Source: Marsupella aquatica
Taxonomy: Eukaryota; Marchantiophyta
Assembly (NCBI GenBank): GCA_973895155.1
Contig: OZ316892.1
Location: 20,150,001-20,214,000 of the forward strand
Direction of reading: 5' to 3'
Length of the DNA: 64,000 bases
Both the position numbers and the translations under genes were made by a program. Below are positions 1-12,202 of this stretch, piece by piece. The notes below the pieces were generated by a model that did no database searches, was not told the origin of the DNA, and was given only the letters and a program-made list of their open reading frames with translations. Position 1 is the stretch's first letter, and every line of letters starts with the position of its first letter.

Positions 1-938
1 CATCTATACAATACCATGCTCCTCCCTCTACCATCCATGCATAGGGGCTACATAATGATAGTAGTTTAATTGCAAATATCACATAGTCAATCAAGTAGAA
101 CCCCAATTTAAGGAATACTGAAGTATTAGACTAATTCCAATTTTATCTAAATATTATAAGTTAATGAATGATCAACCTCTTTAACATTTGGTGGGATAGT
201 CAAAAACTTCAAATGTTTTGTTGCAAGATCTTTATAACAATGCATCACTAAATGACATCAAGTACCTCTTGATCCATGCACAAATCCTTAATTAAACTGT
301 CATTCATTGTTTCAATTGTCTATTTAATTACTATAGGGTTGAATACAAAAAAGATTGACCACCCTTTACAACAATTAATAGGATTGTTGTATATTACAAT
401 GTCTACTGGACATTCATTTTAATGTCAATAATATCATGCCTTAATATCACCAAACTAAGGCCCCACTGTCTAACTAATATTATATCTTAAATAAACTAAC
501 CAACAACTAACTTGTCTATTTAATTATGATAGGGTTCAAGAATACAAAAAAAGATTGACACGCACCAGGGTGCGTGACCTACAATCATAGTATCACCCTC
601 TAATTAGTTAGTTTCTATTGCTTTGACTCAATCAGGCATGGAACCATATAAAATCAGAAATCATTGAAAGTTGAGTTCACTTGAAGGTGTAACTATAATT
701 ATTATTTATTAATAGGATTGTTGTATATTACAATGTCTACTGGACATTCATTTGAATGTCAATAATATCATGCCTTAATATCACCAAACTAAGGCCCCAC
801 TAACTAATATTATATCTTAAATAAACTAACCAACTAACCAACTTAGACGATAAGACTTGTCTAAACTTGAGTTCTCTGGCTACTACTATTCTGAGTTGCC
901 TTTTAAACTGTATGCTAAACTATATGCTTCATTACTGT
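1..938. repeat. AT-rich duplicated intergenic DNA
   Basis: No gene is recognised here. A segment of about 130 bp occurs twice in direct orientation, at about 375-510 and 709-850 (both contain GGATTGTTGTATATTACAAT). A flanking block beginning TTGTCTATTTAATTA is also duplicated at about 317 and 513. A perfect interrupted palindrome of the dispersed family lies at 559-576, between the copies. Confidence 0.6.
559..576. repeat. Interrupted palindrome (variant)
   Basis: CACGCACCAGGGTGCGTG: 8-bp arms around AG. It has the same size and outline as the CACGCGAC/GTCGCGTG family found elsewhere in the window, with CGAC changed to CACC on both arms, so symmetry is kept. Confidence 0.7.
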
Positions 939-3900
939 CTAGGATTCGTCACTTGCTATGCATGTCAAGAGATAGTCTCTTGCCTTGACAGCAACATTCT
1001 TTGGAATTCCTACCAGCCCTGTCACTGGTCCTTTGCGTGCTTTGAAACACTACAAGGCAAAGGAAACATCTATTGTCTCAGCTTCCTTGTATATTGGAGT
1101 TGGATCACGTTCCCATTTCTTATCCCAAGAATCTGCCCACCGCTCTCTTGGCTGCCAGTCTGATTGACCACGTTGCTTCTTTGCCATAAATGGTCTAAAC
1201 CACTCAACGCCACATACATGAGTAAGAAGGTTTTGTTCATTCACTGGTCCTTCTACCACATCTGTAACAACTAACCCCATATGGACGGGATAAACATCCA
1301 GGTCTGAGTCGTCCGGCCGTACCAACACATAACAGCCCTTCACAACATCAACCCTAGGGTTAAAACTCTCAGGAGGTTTATCTTTTGCTGGTCCCACATA
1401 ATCCACTATTGCCTCCAACTCACATGCCACATTTTGATATTCTGGTGGAATGTGCTCTCTCCATATTGATAAAGGCCAAAACCCGTATTCCAAGTTGTGT
1501 GCACCTTCAGGTTCATATTGCACCTGGTCACCCTGTAGAGTATCTACAATGTCATTCCAATAATTGATGAGAGTTGTCCAACATCGCTTTGGTTCTTCCT
1601 CTTTTGTTCGCTTTAGAATAAACTCAAAGAATGACACATGCTTCTTCAACCCTGTCAGCACTTCAGGAAGCATTTTCAACTCCATCATTGGTAGCCGTTT
1701 GGGCACCCCAATTGGGATGTGAGGACTTTTGTCATCTTTCCATGACCATATTTCAATACCTTCCTTGGGTAACCATCCCTGATCAGTTGACTTCATTTTG
1801 TATTGGAAGCATGGCATACTATCATGACGAACATAGAACCTAAACGTACAGCCTGGGTTTTAAATGCCCCACCAATGCCTCAGGGCCCTTCAACATGAAT
1901 GGAGCTAAGTAGTTTTTGAAATCTGGGACCTCCTGTAGAAAATGTGGGACTGCATTGCCTTGCTCTCATGAACAAGGACATTAACTCAGGCAATGAGTAT
2001 GTGGGGTTATGCATCATAGACTCTGAAAAATGCCCGAACATACCGTCAACGTCCTCATGAGTATGCCCAACCACCATAAAACCAAGATGAACCTCTTCAA
2101 ACACCTCCCTTGCCGTCAACAATGACAAATAAGCCATCATATATCTGTTCTTGTTGTCTGAGGCACAATTATCCAGTTGTAGCTTCAATACTCGTGGAAG
2201 GGGCCTGAACTTTGGTGCCTCAGGTGCTGCATCACAATGTAACAATCTCAAAATGCTTTTAAATAAAACCCTAGTCAAACCCTAAACCCCAATTTAGGGT
2301 TTAGGGTTTAAACCCTATTAATGAAACCTTGGCTAGGAGGAGCAACAACTTCTCAAAGTAGAGTGTCAGTGTGTATGAGCTTATATTATTAAATAATAAT
2401 AAATTAAAGGATTGTGAGTAAAGTACCTAGGCTTGAGATGTACTCCTCAAATGCTCTAAGGACACTTGCCTCCAAGATATCTGATCTCCCAAAAAGGAGG
2501 TCTTTAAAAAGACTTGTCGAGTCTGGCCCCTCCACAAGTGATTTGATCATTGGATTTGGGTTTTCCAACATCCTTAGTATTGAATCAATTGACCCAATAG
2601 TGATGTTGACATCACCTGGCCACACTCCAACATGATATTGGGCTATGGCCTTGGGACCATGACCATGAATAAGGATACCAGTGACAGTAATTAGGAACTT
2701 TTGGGCACCATCCACATGCTTAGGATTGAAGGGCATTCTTGGGAGAGCTGTCTTTGAATGATCCATCTTATCATGAATAAGGCATAACACTTCCTTTGGA
2801 CGATGGATGGACTCATATCTCCAGGTATGATAGCACATTCTTTGCTGTGTGTGGTCTTGGTGATGTTCCTCCTCGTCACGCCTTAGGCCCTCTAACTCTT
2901 CCTTAGCTCCTGTAAGGTTTGCTTTCCGTTGAAGCAACTCACTACAAGTTGTACACTTTGAAAAGTTGTTGCCCTTTTTGTGACGTGAGAACTCCCTGAA
3001 ATACATCTGATGTAGATGACTCAAGGTGGGTTGGGAAATTGGAGGAAGACCAGCCTCCTGGTTGACAACATTAACCTTGTTTCTAATATTCTCCCAAGTA
3101 AGATTTGTTGGCAATTCCCTCAAAACCATCCTTGTATTATCTGCCATGGTTCTCAACTTGGCTGGATGATGATCAGCTGCCTCCTCAATAATCTCTTTCA
3201 TTGACATGAACGCTTGAGATACTTTCTAGGACATGCGCCTTTTTCCAGCATTACCATGGGTACCTATGTTCATTCCAGCCATCACAGTCTTCTTCAAGGC
3301 ATAAAATTGAGTCTTTCCTCTTGAATGAATGATTCTCCATGCCTCCAAGCACAATACTTTGCCCTCCACTGCTAGAATCCTTTCTCCAGTACCCAAGTGT
3401 ATTGTATTTTTAATAGCCTTGATTTCCTCCTCCTTGCGCTCCGCAAAAGATTTTGACCACCACTTTTTCCTAATTGCCATAGCCAAGTTGCGGTCCAAAT
3501 ATTGGCAACAATGTTTACTACAACAGTCCTTAGTGTTTATCAACAACACATCTTGACGTGCCAAAGATGTGTCTCTTTTAGATGTCTGGGAAGATGGACT
3601 CTTTCTTTTCCTACTTTTATGGACGTAGGACCGCTTGCCACTTGTTGGAGATGTGTTCCCTCCCACAGCTTGCCTGATGTTGTGGAAAGACAACAAGTTG
3701 CCATCCTTGGCAATGAGTTGGTCCATCGACCAAGCTTTTAAGCAATCTCTATGCTTCAGATGATCTATGGTAGCTCCCTCGACAAAATCGTTGATCAGAA
3801 TTCCCACATGTGTATTCCCAAGGGTGACATCCCCAAGCTTCACTATAGGATCTAGAACATGTATAGTTGCCACTGCAAAAATCAACTTGTTCTCATCCAC

Positions 3901-4325
3901 CACCTTTATAGTCATGCCCATCCACAAGGCCTTTGGTAAAACTACTTCCACACCAGACCGACTCTCATTATGGTTGTTCCCATCAGAATTTTGATTGACT
4001 GGATCTTGATCATCACCAACAGTGCCAACACATCCTCCGATTCCATGGGAGCTCGAAAAAGCTGATTCCTTTCCCATACAAGGTAACCCCCAATCATGTC
4101 CTTCAAAAGTTTGCCATCTTCGCATAGAATGGTCTCGTCAAAAACTTCCTCCAATAGAAGAAGAACTCTGTCCGCCCCAAGAGGAACATTGTGATCAACT
4201 CTGGAAGGATCAAGACTTATCACGCGACCTTTTCCAACCTGTTTCTCACGTATGCCTATAATAACTTGTCTGCCTTCCCTGATCCAGACTGTCGATGTCA
4301 CCATAATAATTATGATCCTGCACAT
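939..4325 (-). pseudogene. DUF7869-type transposase-like protein, degenerate
   Basis: Read from about 4325 downward. The N-terminal part has two DUF8039-like stretches in different frames (ILCEDGKLLKDMIGGYLVW near 4100; LGNTHVGILINDFVE near 3800). A Cys-rich block (INTKDCCSKHCC) follows, then IHDKMDHSKTALPRM at about 2740. After a gap that looks like an intron (about 2279-2410) come LDNCASDNKN and GHTHEDVDGMFGHFS (2170-2010), then a C-terminal domain to 939. The last blocks are hallmarks of DUF7869 proteins, an uncharacterised family with a DDE/RNase H-like appearance that is common in repeats. The frame is broken by TAG at 3226-3228, TAG at 1050-1052 and frameshifts near 4000 and 1830. Reading resumes in the same frame after each TAG, so these are point mutations in a once-continuous gene. 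I infer a dead transposon gene. Its terminal repeats were not identified. Confidence 0.6.
2281..2318. repeat. Interstitial plant-type telomere-like repeats
   Basis: Short run of TTTAGGG/CCCTAAA units in both orientations (for example TTTAGGGTTTAGGG followed by AAACCCT). It lies in the presumed intron of the DUF7869-type gene. TTTAGGG is the plant telomere unit, so this supports a plant nuclear origin; it is far too short to be a telomere. Confidence 0.7.
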
Positions 4326-4344
4326 CAGAGAATATCACTGTAAG

Positions 4345-5030
4345 CATACAGTCCTGTCACGTCCGTCAACTTCACTGCACTGTCCTATCACGTCGGTCAA
4401 TAAGCAGAATGTAGTCAATGCACTGCGCTGCACGCGACTGGTCGCGTGACCCTAGAGGTACCACACATACCGGCAACAGACTATGCATGGTCCATCAATC
4501 ATTTCAAGTGAATGAGAACGATCACAATCGATTACGATCAATCATTTCACATCCACTCAGAACAAATGAGTGGACAGTCAGTAACTATTGAGGACAGTAA
4601 TGCTAATAAGCACCAGTAAAACGTCCGTGAACTGCATTGTCCTGTCACGACCGTCAATAAGTAAGCAGAATGTAGTCAATGCACTGCCTTGCACGCAACT
4701 AGTCGCCTGACCTTAGTCAGAGGGTGTAGGGATAACAGGGTCTACGACGTAGAAGCTAGAAGGCTAGGCCCAAACTCTAGCTCGTACTTGGTACTTCATA
4801 AGTAAGATACGATTGCGCGTGAGATAGGAAGATACAATTACGGATCTGAAGGCATCACACATACCGGTAACAGATTATGCATGGTCAGTCAGTCATTTCA
4901 AGTGAATGAGAACGACTACAATCGATTACGAACAATCATTTCAACTCCACTCAAAAAAAATGAGTGGACAGTACCAGTTTACCAATGAGTGGACACCGGA
5001 CAGTCAGTAACTAGTGACCCTCATAAGAAA
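4345..5030. repeat. Direct duplication upstream of the 5.3 kb gene
   Basis: A block at about 4345-4600 (half-sites TCACGTCCGTCAA, then GCAGAATGTAGTCAATGCAC, a palindrome, CACACATACCGG and ATCGATTACGA) recurs at about 4620-5010. About 130 extra bases split the second copy near 4730-4855. The first copy holds a perfect palindrome at 4431-4448 (CACGCGACTGGTCGCGTG); the second has a decayed version at 4692-4709. Confidence 0.65.
4431..4448. repeat. Perfect interrupted palindrome
   Basis: CACGCGACTGGTCGCGTG, 8-bp arms and a TG spacer. This is the most regular copy of the dispersed motif and lies about 880 bp upstream of the 5333 ATG. Confidence 0.8.
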
Positions 5031-5197
5031 TCTTAGTACTTCAGTAGCAATCAATATTCTCGGGGCGATCGCCAAACGTGAAATTAAAGCCATAATTAGA
5101 GGACAACTGAACTTCCCGCCAATTCTAATACGCGCCAGTCAAACGCGCACTCTCTTCTAGAAACCACTATGTACAATGACTAGTGGAGACTAAACAG

Positions 5198-5204
5198 TAT
5201 AAAG
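5198..5204 (+). promoter_or_regulatory. Candidate TATA box for the 5333 gene
   Basis: TATAAAG, 129 bp upstream of the ATG at 5333, followed by a CT-rich stretch suited to a 5' leader. Position and sequence fit a plant core promoter; there is no other support. Confidence 0.4.
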
Positions 5205-5332
5205 CATTGAGATGATCCCTACTGCTCATTCCCCCACGCATTCCACTTTCTAGCTACTGGATAATCTATTTGCACATCAGCTCTCTCATTTCCAATTCTT
5301 AGTCTCGGTCTGCATCTCTTGTTTGAAGGGCG

Positions 5333-5875
5333 ATGACTACTCCGCTGAGCTCGAAGAATGAGGATGTTCCGACGGACGATTCAGAAGGTTTGACGTATCG
5401 AATTCATGGTACTCCTTACAGAATGTGTCAGCGATGTAATATAATGTTTACGGTGACTAAATCGGGTCAAATGTTTTGTGAGAGACGACATTGTTCGCCA
5501 CATTTCTCGATGGAAGATCAGATGGAGACCAATCTAACAGAGATGACTACAAAGATGGCATCAGGGGAAAAGTTAAAGGGCAAAGCCCTCGTGGAATCCA
5601 TTTCGAGGGGGGAGAAGTTGAAGGCCAAAGCATGCGTCGAATCCATTTCGGGGGAAGCAGCAGTAGACGCTAAGACAGTCAAGAAGGAGGCCAAGAAAAT
5701 GGACGCACCAAAGAAAAGGCAATTAGAGATGAACAAAGATTCTGATTTGTATTACAGAAAGAGCAAGCCAAGAAAATCTATGGACGTTAGGACTTGGGCA
5801 AAGGAAGAATTTCTGGATTCAAGGGAATCCACACCAGACACCGATGAGTGGATGCCTTCATCTTGGAATGATTGA
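5333..5875 (+). CDS. Unknown basic protein with a zinc-ribbon-like Cys cluster
   Basis: Uninterrupted 180-residue frame with an ATG start, a plausible TATA box upstream and a TGA stop. I do not recognise the family. Four cysteines at residues 32, 35, 49 and 54 (Cx2C-x13-Cx4C: CQRC ... FCERRHC) could bind zinc. The middle is Lys- and Glu-rich and holds a tandem duplication: GEKLKGKALVESIS (78-91) and GEKLKAKACVESIS (93-106). The C-terminus is acidic (STPDTDEWMPSSW). No signal peptide or membrane segment is seen. It sits between duplicated DNA (4345-5030) and a tandem array (6030-7165), both carrying the dispersed palindrome. It is one of few frames here free of nonsense changes, which suggests it is functional or young. 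It could be a DNA-binding or transposon accessory protein; that is a guess. Confidence 0.55.
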   Translation: MTTPLSSKNEDVPTDDSEGLTYRIHGTPYRMCQRCNIMFTVTKSGQMFCERRHCSPHFSMEDQMETNLTEMTTKMASGEKLKGKALVESISRGEKLKAKACVESISGEAAVDAKTVKKEAKKMDAPKKRQLEMNKDSDLYYRKSKPRKSMDVRTWAKEEFLDSRESTPDTDEWMPSSWND

Positions 5876-6029
5876 CTCGATCGAAGTCAACAATATTTTG
5901 AGTAGTCAAAGATTAGAACTACAGATTCAAGAGTAGTTCAAGTTAGAACTTGTTATAGATACTGTGTAGCTTAATTTCATCCCGTGGAAAATAGTGTTTG
6001 AAAGACCAGGTCAGTTAAATTCCTGGATA

Positions 6030-7165
6030 GTGCTAGTGGATATGGATTCCACATCTGAAGTCCTTCGGGATCGATGTAACCATTTTTGCAATCAAGGAAA
6101 AATCATCCACGAGATTCCTCTGACCTCTAAAACATTTTCGCGACCGGGCGCGTGATGAAACGAAGACGTTGGTTTTAAAATAGATTTCTGGCCAATTTGC
6201 TAGGCTGTCGACTACAATAAACAATATCAAAAAGACCTGAGATAAATTGGTTCACGCGACTGTGCGCGTGATGAACTACATGTGTAACCAAAACAACATG
6301 TCATCCTACTAACAAGTTGAGATCAGGAAGATTTGAGAAATAAAGGGCAATTACGTCTAAGAGTGCAGAGCTTTTGTTGACCTCTAAAACATTAACGCGA
6401 CCGGGTGCGTGATGAAATGAAGACCTCGGTTTTAAAATAGATTTCTGGCCAATTCGCTAGGCAGTCGACTACAATAAACAATATCAAAAAGACCTGAGAT
6501 AAATTGGTTCACGCAACTGTGCGCGTGATGAATTACATGTGTAACCAAAAAAGCAGGTCATCCTACTAACAAGTTGAGATCAGGAAGATCTGAGAAATAA
6601 AGGGCGATTACGTCTAAGAGTGTAGAGCTTTCGCTGACCTCTAAAACATTAACGCGACCGGGCGCGTGATGAAATGCAGACCTCAGTTTTAAAATAGATT
6701 GCTGGCCAATTCGCTAGGCTATCGACTATAATAAACAATATCAAAAGACACGAGATAAATTGGTTCACGCGACTGTGCGCGTGGCGAACTACATGTGTAA
6801 CCAAAAAAACAGGTCATCCTACTAACAAGTTGAGATCAGGAAGATCTGAGAAATAAAGGGCGATTACGTCTAAGAGTGCAGAGCTTTCGCTGATCTCTAA
6901 AACATTAACGCGATCGTGCGCGTGATGAAACGAAGACCTCGGTTTTAAAATAGATTGCTGGCCAATTTGCTAGGCTGTCGACTACAATAAACAATATCAA
7001 AAGACATGAGATAAATTGGTTCACGCGACTATGCGCGTGATGAACTACATGTGTAACCAAAAAATCAGGTCATCCTACTAACAAGTTGAGATCAGTCTGA
7101 TATGAGAAATAGACCTCGATTACGTTTTGTTTTGCTGGGCCGTCGACTACAATAAACAATAGCAA
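6030..7165. repeat. ~257-bp tandem array, about four copies, with paired palindromes
   Basis: Copies begin near 6121, 6379, 6637 and 6892 (spacing about 258, 258 and 255). Each contains CCTCTAAAACATT followed by a palindrome of the type ACGCGACCGGGCGCGTGA, then a CTAGGC(T/A)GTCGACTACAAT block, then a second palindrome of the type TCACGCGACTGTGCGCGTGA about 115 bp further on. Palindromes lie at 6138-6155, 6252-6271, 6394-6412, 6509-6528, 6652-6669, 6765-6783, 6908-6925 and 7021-7040. Differences between copies fall partly in the palindromes (ACGCAACTG, GCGATCGTG), but overall symmetry is kept. The array lies directly downstream of the 5333-5875 gene. Confidence 0.85.
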
Positions 7166-8900
7166 AACGTACGGACAACTATACTTGAACGCCATACAAT
7201 TTTAGACTAGAGAATTCATTTGGATCCTCTACTAGTACTTTTGATACATTGCTTCTGTATTGGACTTGAAACACGGATTGATCAAAATCGGAGTGAGAAA
7301 TTGGACCATAACTTCATTGACTCAATTCATGCATTGAATGCATGATTTAAGGCAACTACTCTCCTCATTTATTGCGGAATTAATGTTGATTGATACTTAC
7401 AAGTTATTCAGTTGCGTGTGGTCTGAGCAATGTTGGTGGCAACCCTCCGATGTTGGCGGAAACCCTCCTCCCAACCAAGCCTCTTCCTTCCAGCGTAGCC
7501 TCCTCCTCGTCCCAGCCAACTAAGCCTCCTCCTTCGAACTCCAATTTCCTTGAGTATCGTGACCGAATCCCACCACCAGAGAATGACAACTTGTTGATCG
7601 TATCAAGATCAAAATCCTTGACCAGACAGTGATTTCAGAATAGCCGCTCTTTGTTGGTCCGTTAGAATGCTTCGATGAATGAGGCAGACTATGGAGGTTC
7701 TAAATCTTTGTCGTCTCGCTTCATCGCAATTCTCCCGCTTGATCGGATGTGCTCTCCCCAAGATTGAAGGTGATACAACAAGAACTGCGCTAGTGTTGCT
7801 TGAATGAGCTCCGCCTCCGACTGGAATAGTCGAATGATCCAATCTGCTCCACCTCAAATGTGCCTTGGATCAGCCTCTGCTGAGAGCCCAGCTAGTATCC
7901 TGGTCAAGAGAAACTGAAAATGAAGAATGATCCATGAGCAATGAGATCAGTCTATTGACTCCATGAAGGATGTGTTCATCTGGACTCGATTTTGATTTTG
8001 AAAATTGGTTGAGTCTCCAGTCGTGAGAATCATTGTACATGATTGATTTTGAATATCGGTTCTCCCCGACCGTGAGAATTGTTTTACGTTGTTTAGAGTT
8101 TGGGTTTGAATTGGCAAGATAGAGAGTGGAGTACGGATCCGGGTCCGACGGTCTCCACTACCAAAATGGAATGATCTTGAAGTTCGCCTCCACTACGTGA
8201 TGGAACGATCGTGAGAAAGTTGTCATTCGTTCACATTTTGGATTTGAATTGGCAGATCTAGTGAAGATACGGATCCGGATCTGGATCCAGGGGTCCCCTC
8301 TAACAATCTTTTGCAGTTGCATAATTACCGGTTTAAATTTCAAATTGGCGATCAAATAGAAATCTCCTTTAGTACGGCAAATCAAAAGGAATCTGTTAAT
8401 CTTTTTTTCATGATTGCATAGTTTGTTGAGTCGATGGTGGAATGTACGGAGATCATCTAGAACCTTCCTGTCGCTAGGCTGTTATTAGGGTTATGCTAAA
8501 ACAATACCCTAATTAGTCCTTCCTTAGTGTCGGCGCCCACGGTCTCGAGTTCACTGTTCATTGTTGTTGTTTCTTGCTCCCTAGACTTTTACGCGCCTGC
8601 TCTCGTCGCTCTCGCTCCTGCCCTGGATTTCATTTTTGTCGTTGTAGCTCGTTCGTTGTGGTCAAGTGCATGTCGGCGTGTTGCAACTCTTAGTAGTTGT
8701 CGATCGTTTCGACCAGGAGCTTGTTGGCACGTTGCAGCTCGTATTCACTTCTAGTTTGCTCATTGCAGCTAGTTTTTTGGGAGTGCTCGTATCAGCTTGT
8801 GTAAGCCAATTTTAAGCTCATATCAGCTTGATCAACGTGTTTCAGCAGCTCAAACTACTTTTTGGCAACTTGTTTCAGCTCCTTCCTATTATCATTCAGG
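7166..8900. other. No recognised gene
   Basis: Only short Ser/Pro-rich open frames occur (for example 7390-7632 and 8527-8754), with no recognised domain. Two similar passages around 8110 and 8250 contain TACGGATCCG. From 8515 the sequence becomes CT-rich and coding-like in composition, but no gene can be supported. The CACTA element at 8904 interrupts this stretch. Confidence 0.5.
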
Positions 8901-8903
8901 TTT

Positions 8904-10816
8904 CACTAGTACATTTTACCTCCTTTTTCCGATTCTCTCCACATCGGATGTCTTTGTAAAACAAAATATGAAAAAACCATACATCCGATTTTGCCGGCAT
9001 CGTAACATGCCATGATAAAAGTATCGGATATCGACAATCGGACTTAAATCGGAAAGTCCGATGCTAAGAGAATGGGAAAGTCCGATGCTGGGAGAATGGG
9101 AAAGAGCAAAACAATGAAAATGGGATACACATTGGAGCGGACGCGGGGTGCTCAGGTCACCCATCTCTTCCTTTGTATATTTATTTTCATTTTGCAACCA
9201 TGAGCGAGGTGCCCATCTCCTTTGACATTTCAACTCTTCATTCCTCAACTAAGTGGTCACCCATCCCAATTGCTATTCCTCCAACATGAGCTTAACTTTG
9301 TGGTTCTTATCCCTCACAATGTACATGCAAGCTTAACACTTTTATTGTTTGACTTGGAGTGTTTAGGGATTTTATACACTTCTAAATTTATTAAGACCCA
9401 TAATTTGGACCTAAGCTGGGCAGAGTCGGGAGAGGCCAACAGGAAACATGCAACAATGCAGCCCCAGCCAAGCTAGAGGCAGCTAGGGTTAGCGACAACA
9501 CAGCCCGGGCCGGGGAAATGAGGATGCAACGATAGCGGCAAGGGTGGAGCAAAGATGCAGCCAATGCGCCTCGACTATGGTGATAGAGAAATGGAGGGGA
9601 GGAGAAATGGATTAGCCGACCCACCCCTCCGCAAACTATACTCGGGACTATACTAAGGGTTCAAAATGTAACCGTGAGGGAAGCGACGACCATCCAATGG
9701 GAAGACCAAAAGAAATCTCAACGACGAATCTTAGGTAGTTAACCTGAGTTACTTTTCTTAACCAATGACTCAAACGAGAGGCAAAGTGATAAATACAAGA
9801 AAAAAAGTGGCAATGTAGTGATTATGCCACAAAAGTGTGGCATTAGACTAATAAATCCCAGTTTTGCTCTATCATGATATTGCATGTTTGCATCGAGTGA
9901 TCTATAATTACGATTACCCTCTTACATTCCCTTGGAGCAATCAATAGAAATTTGGGGTCATTCGTGAATAGTAAAGCCCTCCTCCATCCAACTTGACATG
10001 AGATCATTATAGTTTATTAGTTATGGAAGATTAATATTTTGGTCCTTCCAAAGCCTTGGCGTCAAGGGCAGCTCCCAATTGTCTCATCTTTCATCAACTA
10101 TGTTGTTGTTGGATTTGCAACAAAGACTACATGGGACAAGCAATCTCCTTTTAGATGATAAATTTTGATTTTGCATGTTGAGCAAATATTGCCAAAAGGG
10201 AACAATATTTTGGGGTCTTGGAAGGAGGCAAGAACAACATTCAATTAAGTCCATTTGCCTCAAGTATGAAGTCATTCAAATATGCAAGAATGATTGTATC
10301 CTCTTTTCTAGGAAGAGTACGTCGGTGCAACTACATGCCCCATCTAACAACCCTAAATTTGTCGTTTTGCCAAAATGAAAATTTCCCATTCTCCTAGCAT
10401 CGGACTTTCCCATTCTACTAGCATCGGACTTTCCCATTCTCTCAGCATCAGACTTTCCCATTCTCTCAACATCGGACTTTGCCATTTTACCACAATCGGA
10501 TATAATATCCGTACTTATCAACTACGGAAACTTTCCGATCAATATTGAAACGCACATCATTTCTGTTACAAAAAACATCGGACATATCAATCAAATTTTT
10601 TGTTAGGGGATCCGATGTATTTTGTAACGGATATGATCCATTTTTTACCGCATCGGAAAGGTTTCGTTGTTAATTACATCGGAAATGAAGATATCCGAAG
10701 CTGAGAGTATGGCATATTGCCATTTTGTGATAATGGGAATTTCCGATTCTAAAAGAATCGGACGCCAATTGTTTGCAAAAATTGAGCATCGGAAATCAAC
10801 TAAATATGTACTAGTG
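8904..10816. mobile_element. Non-autonomous CACTA (En/Spm) element, 1913 bp
   Basis: The element begins CACTAGTACAT (8904-8914) and ends ATGTACTAGTG (10806-10816), a perfect 11-bp terminal inverted repeat of CACTA type. It is flanked by TTT at 8901-8903 and TTT at 10817-10819, the 3-bp target duplication expected of this superfamily. Both subterminal regions are packed with ATCGGA/TCCGAT motifs, including 24-bp tandem units on the right. In characterised En/Spm elements such arrays bind TNPA. No transposase frame lies inside (8915-10805), so it must be mobilised in trans. The TIR differs from that of the large CACTA element at 29868, so that element is not an obvious helper. Confidence 0.85.
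10384..10500. repeat. 24-bp subterminal tandem repeats of the CACTA element
   Basis: Four to five copies of a 24-bp unit containing ATCGGACTTTCCCATTCT, with a few substitutions. Two copies occur in inverted orientation near the left end at about 9052-9108. This inverted subterminal arrangement is typical of TNPA-binding arrays of CACTA elements; the binding role here is inferred. Confidence 0.75.
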
Positions 10817-10819
10817 TTT

Positions 10820-11640
10820 GTTTCACCTCTTTCAATCTTCAGGTTTAGTGCGCTTTTATTCGTGCTCAGTTTGTCTATCGACAGCTTTGATTGTACTTCT
10901 GAAATAATCTTTTTAACTCGACATAATGAGTTCCTTAGCATTAAGCACAAGTTATTCAATTGGTGGCAGCGAAGCTCTATGTATAGAAGTATAGAAGCTG
11001 TGTTGTTGTTGCTTAGCATATTAATATCTTCAATCTTATATTTACTTTCTAGAATGCCGCAGCAAGGTCTTCAAGTGCTTGGACATCAATCTCTCAGACG
11101 ATTACATCAATTTTTCAGAATTCAGGTGCAATTTCTACATTTTCTGCTAGTGTTGATTGTTGTTTGCTAAAATTTCTCTTGATTGTTAAGCTGAGTTTTC
11201 ATAATGCGATTTGTCTGTAAACTCAAATATGTCTGAATCATACAAACTCACTAATTAAAATACAACCTGAATCGTCTTAAGTCATTACAAACTTGCACGC
11301 TGTGAATTTAATCATATAAACTCTCATGTTATGTGAATCTCATTACACTGAATCCTTTAATTGACGAATACAACCAGTAGACTGCTAAATTGAATCATCT
11401 TAGCTGAATCATTCTCTAAACTTCTGATATATAATAGTTTCACAATGATAGAGCTCAAACATCTGAATTATTGTAAAGTTCATGAATGAATACAAATGAA
11501 TGAATACAAATTAATGAATACAAATTAATGAATACAAATGAATGAAATCATGCTTACTCGGATTTCCTTGTCCGTACGGGTCAGTAATCACAGTTGTATC
11601 ACTGTATTATCCTAGTGTCCAAAAGTTGTTTGAGCTGTTG
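10820..11640. other. No recognised gene; short AT-rich minisatellite
   Basis: Continuation of the DNA interrupted by the CACTA element. Around 11480-11545 a 15-bp unit (AATGAATACAAATTA-like) is repeated about four times. No coding region is supported. Confidence 0.5.
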
Positions 11641-12110
11641 ACGTGACCAGTCACGTGAAAAGATTGTGAGGTTCCATTTAGGATCAGTTGATGCGACCAG
11701 TCGCGTCTGAGGTAGCTCTCTCATTGACTGGTTCTGTTAGAGGAGGTAAGGTTCCTTTTAGGACCAGTTGACGCAACCAGTCGCGTGTGAGAAGGAAACT
11801 GGATAGATTTACTGAGTGCGTACCATATCCAAATCTCCACAAGGAAGGTTCAGTGGATATAGTTGTTTAGGTTCAGTTGATGCGACCAGTCGCGTCTAAG
11901 GTAGCTCTCTCATTGACTGGTTTTGTTAGAGGAGGTAAGGTTCCTTTTAGGACCAGTTGACGTGACTAGTCGCGTCTGAGGTAGATCTCTCATTGACTGG
12001 TTCTGTTAGAGGAGGTAAGGTTTCATTTAGGATCAGTTGACGTGACCAGTCGCATCTGAGGTAGATCTCTCATTGACTGGTTCTATTAGAGGACAAAGCA
12101 ACATTTATGA
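11641..12110. repeat. ~78-bp tandem array with palindromes upstream of the F-box-like cluster
   Basis: Units contain CTCTCATTGACTGGTTCTG, then AGAGGAGGTAAGGTT and CAGTTGACGCGACCAGTCGC-type palindromes. Palindromes begin at 11641, 11691, 11771, 11880, 11960 and 12040, the last three about 80 bp apart. All keep the ACGCGAC-CA-GTCGCGT outline, with transitions such as GCGAC to GTGAC. The array ends about 100 bp before the first F-box-like frame, so it may belong to a promoter region. That is inference from position only. Confidence 0.75.
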
Positions 12111-12202
12111 TTTGTCACGTTGTGACCCAAAAAAATCACAGTCTCAAAGAATTGTTTATACATTCTGATTAGTAGGCGCGACCAATCGCATAAAAATAAT
12201 CT

